From assembly GCA_949317995.1 (NCBI GenBank), contig OX439035.1, positions 81,841,959-81,905,958 of the forward strand: a stretch of 64,000 bases of DNA, written 5' to 3'. This stretch comes from Acholoe squamosa (Eukaryota > Annelida > Polychaeta > Phyllodocida > Polynoidae). The first letter of the stretch is position 1; every line of letters starts with the position of its first letter. The position numbers and the translations under genes were made by a program. Below, piece after piece: positions 32,160 to 45,817 of the stretch. Below the pieces are notes generated by a model. The model was given only the letters and a program-made list of their open reading frames with translations, searched no databases and was not told the DNA's origin.

Positions 32160-34341
32160 GTAATTTTAGCAAAGGAGAAATTCAGTAACCATTGGCTAAA
32201 AATGTCCTCCTGACATCTCTGATGTGCAGAATCCAGTTTTGATTAACTTTTTTTTTTCAAAGTGAAAATCCAGAAAAGGTTTCTTTTCAAATATGTGTGG
32301 CCTTAAACATGAAATCTATTCATTCAAACACACTATGTTATCCTGTGGTCATTTCTGGAAAGAAAGGCGTCATCCCAGGGGGTACGGCACTTGTTTTAAT
32401 GGAGGAAATACACACTTGTTAACTAGATGATACTTTTTGACATTTTATTATAAAATCCCACTATGGATACACGAACCTTAGTAGACTTCTCTATACATGT
32501 CTCAGAATATATCTATAAGTTAACACAATGAAATGTGCGCACTTAACCATCAACACTTTGAATGCAAATTTTAGCGTAAAAGATCCTGCTTTCCCGTCTG
32601 CCCACTGCTGCTAACAGATACTCACTTTGATCATACTTCTTCAGACCGTCATTCATAAAATAAGACCATGGTTAACTTTAAGAACTAAAATGAGAATCTA
32701 TTCAATTCATGCTTCTCTATATAATGTAATCAAGTGGATTTTCTGACCAATGCATTGCAATATACAGTTCCATACATAGTATTGTTCATTAAACGCCAGG
32801 TTACATGCATAACAGACTTAGGAATTCGAAAATAAATACAACTGAAATACAGTATGGTAAAGGATATGGGATCTTCCTTTGAATCATACATTATATTGTT
32901 AAGTATGCAAGTCTTATTCTTAAATCAGGTCGTCGAAAATAAGGGAGAAACATCACTTCTTGTGACATAAGTAAATGCTTAGTGTTTGCCTAGGCTACAC
33001 CAATCGGATCAACATGAACTCCTCTAGAATGTGACACAATATCAAGTATTTACAGTACACCTCAGTTTAGACACATCTTCAACACACATAGTGGAAAGAC
33101 GTAAAGTATAGTGGTTTATGAACACATCCTATGTGCAGGGTGCCACTATAAATGCCAAACACATTAGCACTATTCGACTGCACTTCATGATTTTCTCCTC
33201 CTTGTCCTCTGTCAAATCTTGACATTGTGTTTAGTAGCATCACCACTGCAAATTTATACATATTCCAATCTCTAAGCTATAAAAGCAATCATATTGTTCT
33301 TGTCATGGCAAACTTCTGCCTCAATCCAAGTCTTCTCTCGACCAGCGTAAAAAGATAATCCAGAATGGTGTTGGGTCACATAAAAGTATGTCTATTGGCT
33401 GTGTGAGTGTGCACTAAGCAGCAACTGTTGTTGGATCCCTTCAATATCGACCTCGTGGAGAGTATGGCCTCTGGCTCCTCTGTGATTTGTAACCACTGTC
33501 ATATCTTGAAAAGAAAGGGCAAGAGGGTAACAGACGATCTTATTCCAAGTGTACTTAAATTGAGAAAACTCGCTTTTACTTGTATTATGAATGCATGTTG
33601 TATTATTACAGTACTCTATGGAAATTGTTGGTTTTCCCAACCTTTCCCGGGTTTGTTGCCCAATGCATGAGCTATTCACGTCCACGATGACGTGAAGATA
33701 ATTCTCCGTCATTTCCCCGTGCTCCCGACTTCGCGGGGATCCTGTGTGTAGTTTACACATGATCACAATCAAAATCACTTAAGTTATTGTTACTTTTATC
33801 TATATTTGTTCAATATATGAACAGGGATTAATGAAATGGTAACCTTTGTATTGGCCATTGTGCAGGGCTTGATGAAATGGTTATCTCTGTTTCAGCCATT
33901 GTGCACAATTGTTCACAGTACCACTAAACATATACCGGTAGATCACTTTTGTATCTTACCCCTTACGTTTTCAATGCGATAACCGAATCAACATACCTTT
34001 AAGCTGCTTTTTCTAAGACAATTTTTTAATTCTTTTTTTTTTTGCTGCCTTAGGAGCTTGTTGCAGTTGATTTACCAGTGCATTCACATAACTAAACAGT
34101 AATTCTTATAGGTGATTTTGAAACATGGGCAGTATCAATGATAATGATAATATTTACCACGGGTCTACATCATATATTTCTGACTTACTATCATAAATTT
34201 CTTTGTACATGTGGTACAATTTTTTTTTACGAGCGACTAGTCTTCATTGAAGAAGCATGGACAATGGTCCTCTTTAGTACAGAGCCGTGTTTAATCATGC
34301 CATAAGCTGGAAGAGGTGATACAGTTTGATATGAATTCTAC
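32160..34341 (-). other. Possible 3' UTR of the RGG/RS gene; otherwise spacer
   Basis: This is the least repetitive stretch of the window and lies just downstream of the RGG/RS gene on its strand. A minus-strand AATAAA at 32444-32449 could end its transcript, giving a UTR of about 1.9 kb. A 128-codon minus open frame (33392-33778) has no recognisable domain and I do not call it. Confidence 0.3.
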
Positions 34342-37300
34342 TTACGATTGAGGGGATGTTGGAGCGAAGTAGCTCTTGTGATCTGAAGACCGCCTTCCTT
34401 CATCTCTACGTCCCTCATTGCGTCCACCGTTGAAGTCACCACGTTCCCTTTGTCCCATCATCTCACCACGATCACGAGGCTGGAAGGAACCCCGGTCTCT
34501 ACTTGGTGCAAAGTCCCTTGACTTCTGGCTCCTGTTGTCAGACTGTTGGGCAAACCCACGGTCCCGAGATTGGGGGTAGTCTTGGCCACCTCGTGGGCCA
34601 CCATATTCCTGGGATTGTCTGCGTGGTGGGTAATGTTCCTTTGGTCGCTGTGAACCAAAGTCACCTCCTGAATCACGCCCACGCCCACGACCGCGACCAC
34701 GCCCCCCACGTGGAGATCCAAATGATGGTGGCCCACGTGAAGACCCAAATGATGATGACCCACGTGAAGATCCAAATGATGGTGGTGGCGACCTATACAG
34801 GCAACAAGTAACGTACACAGGCCATCAAAAACATGAGATCAACAGTTCCCTAGCATCAGTTGCAGGTTGGGTATTTTTGTTTCAAGCACAAACACCTGAG
34901 TACCTTAATTGAAAACGCCTTCACTCATACCTCAGCTTCAGTCAAATATCCCCGCCCTATTTTTCCTCTCCAGTACATGGGCAATCTCCGTTTAGAGGAC
35001 CAGCGAATCTAACCTTACTGGCGTAAACAATGGTTAACAGTGTGGTGACCTACTCCCTGTGGTCTGCTTTGTTTACAGGCTTCCTTCATCTCATGGTCAA
35101 AGGGCAAATTTGTAGTTCCCTACGTTCCCGTGCCTTACCCACAAAATGCTATGACTGACTTGCTGGTAGTGTAGGTGCTAAATGGCCACATACAGCTAAG
35201 TGGGAGTTTTAGTGCACTCAACAGGAGAAGGCAACCAACAATGACATAAATCCAGGGTGATAACAATCCAGGCAGTTCAAATGTCATAAGAGTCCCTATC
35301 CCCAAGCAGGCATTTCGATTTTTTTTTTAAAATCATCCTTCCACCTTCCATCCAAGAGTTAAGAAACCTCACATTTTCAGTGACGATCTACAACCGTCCA
35401 TGGTAACATCAGATGCAGTAAAGTTAGTTTTCTTTTTGGATAGACGTAATGATGATATCGGATACCATATTGAGGGCATTTTTTTTTTTTTTTTTTTAGA
35501 AAAAATTACATTGACAGGAATACTAAAGTGTGGAGTTGATAATGTTAGTTTTAGTGCACATACAAATATAGTCACTTAGGTATCTAATGTACCTTCAAAA
35601 CAGTCTCATGTGCAATAAAAAAAAAAAAAAAGCCAAATCTTTAAACATGGCAATATAGAGAGCAACTTTTTTTTTTCGTCACTGATGCGGCTTTGTATGT
35701 AAAATTGTTATCACTTTGAAAGCGGGCCATTTTATCTATTTTGTGGTCTTTAATGTCATTCATTTAAGACGGCTGTATTGATGTCCTCAAGCATCCTATG
35801 ACAAGCATATGAGCAGTGCCACTTTGACTCTTGGAGTTTACCTAAGTGATGAGTGACAAGTGCTGGCTGTCACAGCAATTTCCGTGATGGTTACATCGCA
35901 ATAATAAAGCAGTCTTCCACTGGTCACTTGTCTTATTTCAATTTACAATTCATGGCAGTCTACCATTCCCGGGTGTAGTGTGAACCCTATTAACTAATGG
36001 TGTGTTCACTATCACAGAGGAGGGCATGTTGCGTAGTAGTTCTTCGAATACATTGACCAAGTTAGCCTCTCTCATTCTAACATAGGGTGCTCGAGGTCCA
36101 ACAAGACTGGTCATAGACCCTTCTGGGAGAAAAGTCTATGCACTGGGACTATCACTGCAGTTCAAGATCCTGGCGTTACAACCATACAATCCGGATGTGG
36201 CCTGTCCTGGCAGTAGTGTATTGAGTTGACTGATAGAGTAGCTCAATGTCTGGTGGGTCATTCCTTTGCAAAGCGGACTGAAGAGCATTGAGCATCTGGA
36301 CTGATGCAGTCAGGCTGATCTGAATCAACATGTATCAAGAACATATAGACGTATTTTTCGAGCCCTCTGTGCAACTTAGTCCTTCAAGCCACAGTATTGT
36401 TCCAAGACTTCACCAGTCTACCTTCTTTCGAACATATATCATTGTTCCTTTGCTGGATGAACTGCGCCTTTTATCATCAGTTGCGTTCTTTAATTTCTTA
36501 TACATGATCGGATTTGATTCGGAGATGCAAGTAAGAGAGTACTGAATTGTCATCCGAGTTTGATGTATGACCTTGACTTCTTGATTCCTTGAAGATGCTT
36601 AATTGCACTGCATATGTGACATGTACTGGAAGAAAGGGTCTTAGAACCCTCTGCACTAAGTCCCTTTTTTGCGGATCGTGTCACATATGTTGCTGTTCCT
36701 ATGTTCAAGTCTTGATTCACTAATTTTATATACATGAAATCTCTGCCGAGTTTGGGTTAGTTCCTATGTGATAAGCAATTTCCTTTTCTCTCCGTGTAGT
36801 GTTTGTTTATATATCCATTTGTTGAATACAACACGCGTATTCTAGCAGGCAGTCCCTCATGATGGTCTTCAACAATAATTTTCCGTATGAATTTTCCTTG
36901 AAATGCAACACAACACTATCCTTGCTGAGTCAATGCAAGACGCAATTAATATCAAATGCAGCTGACAGGCCATTTGTTTGTTATATGTGCAGACTTTTAT
37001 CTTAGTTTGTTGCTTCTCCTTTTAGTATCTTTGCCAGACTCCAAATATTTAGTGTTACTGGCTTCATAACATCTGCTCCTTTAAATCACCCTAGAACTCC
37101 TTGCTTGTCGTCATGGTCTGGGATATATCTGATGTAGAGGGATTTTCTAAACAGCTCACTCTCAGTGGAATTGATGTGTCTTCCTTTGCTTGTGACAAAT
37201 CCATGCCATCTCTATGCTCCCTGAGTCGTGTCACATACTTACATATACCAAATGTTGACGGTTAGCTGTTGACCAGTGAATATCCTCAGGGCACAATGTT

Positions 37301-40300
37301 TGCACCCTTATTAGTACCTGTGATAGCACGTACGATATTGGTGAATTTCTATGACCAGTTGGACTGAGTCACTTTGTACTGAGAGTTCATAGTTGGTGAT
37401 GATACAATTTATCTCCTGTGATCCTATACGAGTTCCTTAATGTGGGACTTTAATTTTCCACTGAGCGGATATCATTCTTGCCAGACACTTTTTTGGCTTC
37501 AAAGAGACCATAGCATCTTTTTACTTCCTAAAACAGGTCCTGTTGGTATTGTGTCAATCAGTTATTTCTGTCCAGTGTTAAACTCGAATGAAGAGTGCTG
37601 CCTGTCACATACATGTCATGAACATTTCATAACGTATTCAATCGCTTGCAAGTTTCAAGGTGTTAAGGCAATCCTTTGTAAGCTTGGAATTTTAAAGAGC
37701 ATGACACTTTCTACCTCAAGCTCATGTGGGGTATATATCAACATCATGCCATGCCCAACCTCATGCGCAGGCTCGTATGTGCGATCTTATGCCGAGGGAC
37801 TGCTTCACAGTGATCACATAACAAGGAAGAGTTGTGATAAGGCCAACCTGATTCCAATATAAGGTGATATAAGATTTGTATGGGTGCATGAAATACATTC
37901 AATAGTGGAGGACTCCGACAATGGTTGCTCCATACAAGATTTGCTGTGTCGATATAACCATGTAAAGCTCAACCTTCAATTAAAAATAGGCCTTGTACCA
38001 TCCCATCTTTGGATATGCCCCACAGAATGCGACTCCAAGAAACAAGAATATGCAACGTCATGTTTTATTCCAACCTAGCGGGATAGAGGTGGCGTCGCCA
38101 TGTCTAGCTGAAACTGGTTATCATCATGTACCTTTATGCTGGTTTTAGGGTGCAGTTAATACTGGTGGGAATTCACTCACTCTCACCCTGCACAAATATG
38201 TACTGTTTTGACTCACAAAGCAGCTCAAAGTGGCTTAATGATATATATTAACAGCTGCAAAGGTATGGTTAGTGTAGGATATCACTCATCACACCTGGAG
38301 GTGTGGGCAATCACCCAAGTATAGAGTGGCTTATGTACCCTACAAGCTACAAATCTCGTGAGAATGCATTAGGCCTGAGCTGGTGGCTGCCTACATGGTA
38401 CTAGCGTCCATGGGATGACCTGGAACATCGGTATAGACGTATAGACGGCTTCCTGAATTCTACTGAATGCACTAAGAAACTGGTACTACCACATAGATTG
38501 TTTGGTTAGTTTTAAGTGTTGGGGGGTCATTCTGGAACTGACATCAATACGGTTAAACCGTTCCCAAGTAATGGTAGCAGGTCTTCCTCCCGGTACTTCC
38601 GATAGAAATTTGTGACTGGAGCTTTTGTCACTTAATGGTTACTTTCACAATGCCTCACCGGATGAGATGAGTCTTGTGTAAAAATACTGTTCTGGCTTCC
38701 TTTTCATACTTGAGGAAAGTTTAACTGCCTCCCAGCAGACATTTCCAAGTAGTCTGACAAGATAACTCTGTCGCAAGGGTATATGTATTGGCTCATGAAG
38801 CTGCTCAATCATTTTTCTTGTGATATGAAGATGATAATTTCCCTAGGATCAAGGACAATACTCGAAAATCTAATAAATATACTACTCCCAGCTCACAGTT
38901 GAGCGAGTTTTCACAAATATCCTAGCATTTTGTTTGATATGTGACTTCCAAAAAAAAGACGTATCCATGGGCAGACATTCATTCCCAATATGAAGTTATC
39001 ACAAGTACTACGCAGTTGTCTCATAAATACAAATTTCTCATTACCGGCAGTGAGGTTAAAGTCTTTCTTCTTTCTTTTTTAAATAAGCATCTCAGTATCT
39101 CAACGTTTCAATACTTCATAACATACTGAATGAATTTTGAATGCATATCAGTGTAGTGACTGAGTAATAGATGTTTAACGCCATTTCGACAGCTAAGGTC
39201 ATATCCATGGCGAGAAACTACATTACACAATTTCACAGAGGAATGTGTCGGTGCCCGCGCATATGTGCACCACACACGTCCGAGACATATCAGTGTAGGA
39301 TAAGCCCTCGGTGTTAACGATACCTTTGAACGAGTGTTTTTTTTTAAGAAAGCACAACAATTTGATTAATAAAACCAAGTGCAATTTTTGAGTTCAAAGA
39401 TCGTAGCACTTCACACAAGGTGGACGCTTGTTTGGAGAGCATGACTTCAGGCTGTGATACGATCATGCTTAAAATTGTCTCCAATGACCGCAACAAACAT
39501 TATTTTATGAGAGTACTCCCAACATAGTTCTCACACTGTAGTCTGCCCTAGTCAGCCAGCTATATTCCTTAATCAGACCATAGATATGCACATCCTTTGT
39601 ATTTATATTTTTTTTCATGACGAAGCGAAGCCCATAAATACACTATATACCTGCTTGGGGAACTCGGGTTGTGACCATTATGACCATGTATTTGCCCACA
39701 TGAATACAAATGAATGTAGTGTAACAAGACGTTGTTAACCAGATCGGGCTGTTTCCATTCCTCAATGGCAACTGCAAACACGCTTCACTGCAGGATGCCT
39801 GGCTCAACAGCTATGAGGCGGCAGCTGCCAGCCAGACCCTGTGTTAACCATCCTTACAATGATTTACCATTACATGCACCAGGTTGTATGGACATCAGGT
39901 GATGTGCTGAGTGGAGGACAGCCATCCATCAATCACGAGGTGGGGGCATCCCAACAGCCTGCAATAAATTGTATTTAACAAGACAAGGAACCCCATGTAC
40001 AGGGGTGATGATGATAAAGGACCCTTTTTGTACCTGCGTCGTGCTACGGGTGATCTGCTGCGGTAACGTTGTGCAGCAGGAGGTGGTGATCTTCCACGAT
40101 CATTCCAGGCTGGTGTTTGCTCGGAGAATGCATATGAGTCACGGCTGACACGTGGTGGTGGCATATCATCGCGACCAAACCTTGCTGGTGCAGGGTCTCT
40201 TGCAGCACCATTTGTCGGATAGGACATATCTGCATACCTGTCCCTTACTGCTGCAGGGGGTGGACCAAAATCACGTCTTGGTGGTGGTGGTGAGTATGGG

Positions 40301-40731
40301 CGCCTTGGTGGTGGTGAATTCCTTCGCTGCTGCTGGACTGGTGGTGAGTATCGGTTCATGGGTGGCGGTGATTGCCTCCGATTCATGTTTGACCTCTGCT
40401 GTGGGGGAGACCTCATAAGTCCAGGAGACCTACTACGCATTTGTGGGGATGACCTACGTCCTACAGGTGACCTCCTTCCTCCTCTGCCACGGGGTGAGAA
40501 TCCATCACGCCTCTCTGGCCGATCACGATTGAAGCCTTCGGAACTACGTGGCCGGGAGGAGAATGACAAGCCCCTTCCTCCACCACCGCGTCCTCTGCCA
40601 CCACCACGACCTCTTCCTCTTGGTGGCCCACCCCTTCTGTCAAATGACCTTCCTCTATCGCCACCTCCTCTCATCTTGATACTGGTAGTTCTTTTCACGA
40701 CCTCCTCTTGACAACGAGATCTTCAACTGGA
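34342..40731 (-). CDS. RGG/RS-rich predicted RNA-binding protein (two coding exons)
   Basis: Exon 40731-40034 has its acceptor at CTTTTTAG and donor at GCAG|GTACAA. Exon 34792-34342 has its acceptor at CTGTATAG. The phases match, giving 363 residues from ATG 40674 to TAA 34342-34344. The protein opens MRGGGDRGRSFDRRGG and has a dense RGG region (1-80), an SP/RS and Pro-rich middle (about 80-215, SPPPRRPYSPPPPRRD) and a C-terminal part with FGSSRG repeats, more RGG and repeated RDRG. Such proteins bind RNA and often act in splicing or ribonucleoprotein granules. An in-frame TGA upstream in the first exon supports this start, unless a later AG is used. The stop codon overlaps a good donor (C|GTAAGT at 34341-34346), so an isoform could read past it. 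No RRM is visible and I cannot name the family. Confidence 0.75.
35200..39143. other. Intron sequence of the RGG/RS gene
   Basis: Part of the 5.2-kb intron. It contains A and T runs and no exon that I can support. A 140-codon plus-strand frame at 37440-37862 has no recognisable domain. Confidence 0.5.
39157..39285 (-). mobile_element. SINE-like element copy 4, 5'-truncated
   Basis: 129 bp flanked by perfect 13-bp copies of CATATCAGTGTAG (39144-39156, 39286-39298). It keeps the tail side and lacks the GGGCTAGGGAAGCCC side, the loss expected of 5' truncation if the minus strand is the sense strand. Confidence 0.9.
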
Positions 40732-40986
40732 CTAAAAAGACAAGAGAATGTATGAATTGGAGGACCAATTTTATCTTAACTTTTTAAAAGTTTAAGTATG
40801 GATTTTTCTGTACCAGCAATTTTTAATCCCCCCCCCCCCGCCATCCATTAACTTTATACCACTCCCATGGCATCATGATCCATGATATTTTGTGGACATT
40901 TGTTTTCAAATCCTATCTATCATTAAGGAATATGTTTCCATAGCAAACCTATATCTACCCTAACTTACTTTTATCTGTGGCCTCTG

Positions 40987-41166
40987 AGTGAGTGAGTAAT
41001 AGATGTTTAACGCCATTTCAACAGCTAAGGTCATATTCATGGCGAGAACTACATTACACAATTTCACAGGGAATGTGTCAGTGCCCGCAAATATGTGCAC
41101 CACACACATCCTGAGGGGATAGGAAAGATGAGAAGTAGACCCTTTTAAGTGGGCTAGGGAAGCCCG
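40987..41166 (-). mobile_element. SINE-like element copy 5
   Basis: 180 bp flanked by perfect 12-bp copies of CTGTGGCCTCTG (40975-40986, 41167-41178). Full-length in comparison with the other copies. Confidence 0.92.
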
Positions 41167-41489
41167 CTGTGGCCTCTGTGACACATACAGCTGTACACCT
41201 ATTTTCTTGTTTTTTTTTCTCTTTATCTCATCTTTTACTAGGGCCTAGATTATACCAATACCTTAAAAGGAGTGGTAAATTTATAAGAACAACTTCAACG
41301 GGTGTGGGGGGGGGGGTAGATCTAGTGCCCCCTAGTTGGATCGGCGCCTTCCTACTTGAAATAAAACACAACTAATTTTTTTGGATAGTTTGAACCGTTA
41401 ACGTGCACCATAATCAATTTCATTAAGGTCCGATTATTGTAACCTGTCTAAATTGCCATTTTAAAAATCCTGACTTTTTTTACAAGAGA

Positions 41490-41715
41490 AATAAAATAGC
41501 ATGGCCGCCATGTTGGATTTTCGGAAACACACTCGGCAAACTTGCAGCATATGAAATATGTGGAGTTAAGGTGAAATTATTTCAAAACTTCTTGATAAAG
41601 GCCTAAAGATTAATCGCGCTTTATCATTTCAATCAATTCCATTTGTAAATGTACAAACCAAGCACATGTAAACAAAGTATTTGCCACTTCCGGTTCTACC
41701 GCACGTGACCACTGT
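41490..41715 (-). promoter_or_regulatory. Possible promoter of the RGG/RS gene
   Basis: Contains GCCGCCATGTTGG (YY1-like on the minus strand), CACTTCCGG (ETS-like) and GCACGTGACC (E-box) within about 220 bp, roughly 0.8-1 kb upstream of the first coding exon. This is the usual mix for housekeeping promoters. No TATA box and no first exon can be proven. Confidence 0.35.
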
Positions 41716-41780
41716 CTCATTTTCTTCTGCAGGGATCACTGAGAGCCTAAACGTAGTGGCATTAGGGTCTCTCTGTGACT

Positions 41781-41920
41781 AGGTCATATCCATGGCGAGA
41801 AACTACATTACACAATTTCACAGAAGAATGTGTCAGTGCCCGCGCATATGTGCACCACACACATCCTGAGGGGATAGGAAAGAGGAGATATAGACCCTTT
41901 TAAGTGGGCTAGGGAAGCCC
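41781..41920 (-). mobile_element. SINE-like element copy 6, lacking the tail side
   Basis: Matches the family from GGTCATATCCATGGCGAG to GGGCTAGGGAAGCCC. GACTA occurs at both edges (41777-41781, 41921-41925), a weak 5-bp duplication. Confidence 0.7.
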
Positions 41921-41925
41921 GACTA

Positions 41926-42431
41926 TGTCATAGAAACCTGTGCCACTGTGGGAGGGGTTATGCAGGGATAGCACTCTGTTATGGCCTTTTTAACACAATT
42001 AAAAGTGGTTGGATAATACATCTTATATTTTTCATATCAAGTATACAAGACATCCTTTCATCGAGTTTTTGAATTTATGTTAACTCTAATTGGATTAATA
42101 ATTAAATCCATATCTCTGCTTCTAGAGGTCGGATAAGCTTCATTTAAATGGTATTAGGTACACAAGGTTATGGGCTTTTAGGAAATGTAAGGTTTGATTA
42201 AGTTAAAGGTATCGGACCACCAAAACATTCTGCACTATAATTTAATTTAACTCATGCACCCGTAAAAGTGGAATTTCACCTTTCAAACACTCCAAATCAC
42301 TCAAAAATCATGAAGAGGCACATTTTCCCCCTCTCTGGGTGCCAGATCCAGACGTCGTTCACCAACCCAGTTTTTCTGTACGTGCATATGTTTGAACCCA
42401 TCCCCATTTTTGCCTATTCTGCACACAATTA
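41926..42431. other. Spacer, nothing recognised
   Basis: AT-rich spacer between a SINE-like copy and a MITE; no open frame or repeat of note. Confidence 0.4.
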
Positions 42432-42873
42432 GGCCACTTAAAAAAAAATTTCAGCTTTGCGGATACTTTTCTAAAAACTAGGGTGCGGGAGGGAGGCTTT
42501 TTTTTATTTATTTTTATTTGGGTCTAGAGTGATGAGGGAGGGTCTTTTTTATTTTTATTTACTGGTTATTTTTGTAAGTATAAAAAATATATTATTTCCA
42601 AGTATTTTCATAAACAGATCGAACTTTAACCCCATGTAAATTGCACTCTTACATTGTAGATGGAGAAATAGGGATTAATATGCCTTTTTAATTATGTTTC
42701 TACTCAAAATAACCACTGAGATATGAATTATTTTGTCTATGGAAATTTTTCTCTGTGGATGAGGGATTTTACACTTTTTTTTTAAGAGAAAATTTGCAAC
42801 AAAAAGCTACAATGCGGCCCTTTTTATATGGTGCGGGCGGATCTGTAAAGCTGAAAACTTTTTTTAAGTGGCC
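42432..42873. mobile_element. Harbinger-type MITE with TTA target duplication
   Basis: 442 bp. Ends GGCCACTTAAAAA / TTTTTAAGTGGCC extend imperfectly through TTTCAGCTTTGCGGAT against its reverse. TTA lies outside both ends (42429-42431, 42874-42876). Non-coding interior. Confidence 0.75.
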
Positions 42874-42876
42874 TTA

Positions 42877-45499
42877 GTGATTATTTCCAACCTTTTTTTA
42901 AATCAATATTTTGGGATCCTAGACAAAGGAGCTGTCCCTTGTACCCCATATATTCTGAATCACAACAGGTTAAACATTTTATCTATGCTTTATTTAAAAG
43001 TTTGCAATGATTTTGAACTCTAATATAGACCAATCACAGGCCTCCAAGTCCTAAATCTGTACTTCTCGGTGTTTTACCGGAAGTGACATCATCATCAATA
43101 GTGGAACGATACCTAAAATGATATGAAATTTGAGTAAATATAGTAGCCTACACTCAGGCTACAATCTTACGTAGGAATAACACCCCTGCACCCACTCCTG
43201 CGAGTCCCTATCTGTCACTATAGTAAATCAATCAATATGATTTTCTATTTTAGGGCTCTTTTCCACTGTCAACAATAACTATTTTCATGTACCAAAGGTA
43301 AAAAATAACGAAGGAATCAGAATTTGTGGGTCATTTTACTCTAGATCCAGTCATTGATTTAATATCTTATCAGTTCTCTAAGGGTATTGGTGTGCACAGA
43401 CTGTAATTTCTATAAAACCTTGAAATATAAAATGCTGATATTTTTGTTAATTCTTGGGTCAATTTTTACATTTGAGACCTCTATTGAAAGCTTAAGACAT
43501 TATCAGTTACCATAGAGAGAAAGAATGAAATATCTGGACAGATTGTATTAATGTATATATTTCAGAAGAGTTATGACTTAAACCTGAAAATATCAAAACT
43601 AAATATTTGTGTAACTTTTTTAAACTTATATGGGATAGTCACAAAAGTGTGTACTTTTAGGATCTTTAATCAGCTATTTATTATCTATTAGCCCAAAGCT
43701 AAAGAGTATAGGAGAGTTGAGTAAAAATTCCAAGAATTTCAGGTCCGCTTATCACACTGCCATTTAGAAAATTTCGACTTTCCAACATGATCTATAATAC
43801 TTATCTTAGTTCATTTTGATGCAAAATATAGCCCATTAATCCCCAAACTGTTGTGCTTACAGTGATATAATTGGTTACCCTCTATGATCGTTCAATCAAA
43901 TTTAATTTGAGATTAAGTAAAGCAAGGTCTGAAATGTGTGAGAACCAGTGCAGCCTGTGCACAGTGGGCAGGGACTGATAAGACCCACACTGGCTGGAAA
44001 TCCACTGACAGAAAATATTATAGAAATTCCACATTCAATCCCTCATAACTTCTGTTCTAGTAACATTATAAAAACAATATAAACACCATTAAATTACTCA
44101 AGTTGCCAGCTTCCCGGTGATGTAAAATTATCCGGGTAAATCCAAAATAAAAGTTTGGCATGTTTTCCATAGTCTTAGTAGGTTTTGTCAAAGAGGCATA
44201 ATCTAGTATAAGAGATCCCACTCCGCCATATTGGGTGACCAGAGATTGAGCTCCTGAACCGCGTAAATCATAGGAGATGGGGCCAGCTTGCACCAGGGTG
44301 TAAACGTGAGGGCTCCCATAGAGCGCAATGTTAAACATCGCAACTTGATCGGCAATTTTGAAATGGAAATCTTTGGAATTAAAAATTAATTCTGGTATCT
44401 GTAGATAGCTATTGACATGAACTAAATCAGTATCGAGATCATTTAAAAGAAAAATGAGATGTGCAGCGATCAGCATTCCCGAAACGAAGGACACTTTTGA
44501 CAATTTGACCCCTCTGTGCTAGGCCTTTCCTCTCACGAAGCACAGAGTGCTCAGATTCGTAACTTCACTTTCCACTGTCAGTGTGGTTAATCTGAGCCAA
44601 TAAATAAAAATCTAAGTACATACAATTTATATTTAGGTCATTCTCTGTCATATACTATGATATGGAAGTTGTGGAAGGAATACAAATAATTATTTTGATA
44701 GGGTGAACATGGGTTGTTTTCATGTGTTTCAGTAGAAAATGCCGAAAATTGACAAGTTGCGTGGGCTATCCAAGGCTCCCCCGACAAGACAGTTCACATA
44801 AATAATATCTAAACCTAAGAATAAACATCTTTGAGTCCTGCCCTTTCACCCAGTAGTCGAATTATTTCATTATTCCAAGGATTAATATTTTTAAATAGAA
44901 AATGTGTTGTTTAACATTGCGCTCTATGGGAGGCCCCCGCATCTACACCCTGGCTGCACACTGGGTCCCTGGGCGTGCCGAGAACCCCGTCACAACGTTA
45001 AACCTATGGGAGGCAGCGGAAGTACTCCGTCTTACTAACCCCAACATTCATCCGTCGGTCTTTGGTTTTGTGGAGGGGGAGGGCAATGCAAAAAAAGATT
45101 TTTGGGTTGTGGTGTAACTGTAAATTGATCTCTACTTTAATAAATAGCCACCATTGATCTATTTCCTCTGACCCGTAGGCCCGTTCAATAGACCAAAGGA
45201 GTAGACTAGCGCGCACTTTTAGCCATCTTCTTACCTTACTTACCATCGAAAGCGCGTTTCACCACCCACCTAACGAACGCTGGCTAGCGCAAGCGATCAG
45301 GTGGGTGCCGGCGGGCTGATTTCAAACTCGGCATGAAAAACTAGCTAGACGGCAGGTATCCTTCTATTTGATACAACTATATAAAACAAAACCTTAGTTA
45401 CAATACTGATCATGTTTCCCTACCATTATATTAGTCTATGAGGTAGAAAACATGATTATACTTTAGCATTCACGAGGACGACGCCAACTTACCCTACAG
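42877..45499. other. Spacer between RGG/RS gene and CRIPT
   Basis: Mostly AT-rich with no gene I can support. The minus frame 44066-44503 (145 codons) overlaps one arm of a 53-bp inverted repeat and is not called. At 45178-45244 on the minus strand, GCGCTTTCGATG|GTAAGT is a good splice donor and could end an upstream non-coding exon of the RGG/RS gene; this is a guess. Confidence 0.35.
44282..44962. repeat. 53-bp inverted repeat pair around 575 bp
   Basis: TTTAACATTGCGCTCTATGG followed by GAG.C..CGC.T.TACACCCTGG at 44910-44962 matches the reverse complement of 44282-44335. Identity is high in the first 24 bp and lower beyond. Confidence 0.75.
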
Positions 45500-45817
45500 C
45501 TGATCACTTCCGGTATTAAGGTATCACTACCCTAAGAGATAAATATATTAGATGCTCAATTAATGTTTTATGTGAAATACGATATATTTATTCATGAGAT
45601 ACAAAATTCTGTTTCAATGCTTAAATATGGTAATTTAGTAGGTTCAAAATTTGTATTTCATGATCGAACTGGTTTATTGATTGAGACTAGGTCAAATTTA
45701 TTGCACCACGACCATTGATAACTTCCGGCAGCAGCATTCTGTTTATTTTTGTGAAATCGGAAAAATTACGTTTTGTCTACATTTGCTGTGGGGTTGAAGT
45801 AAAAGCAAAGCGGAAAT
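45500..45817 (+). promoter_or_regulatory. Probable CRIPT promoter and 5' UTR
   Basis: Two ETS-type CTTCCGG sites (about 45507 and 45723) lie upstream of the CRIPT ATG, with no TATA box nearby. This is typical of a ubiquitously expressed gene. Confidence 0.45.

Noticed and set aside
37440..37862. 140-codon plus-strand open frame
   Set aside because: It lies in the RGG/RS gene intron with no domain and no neighbours that support it.
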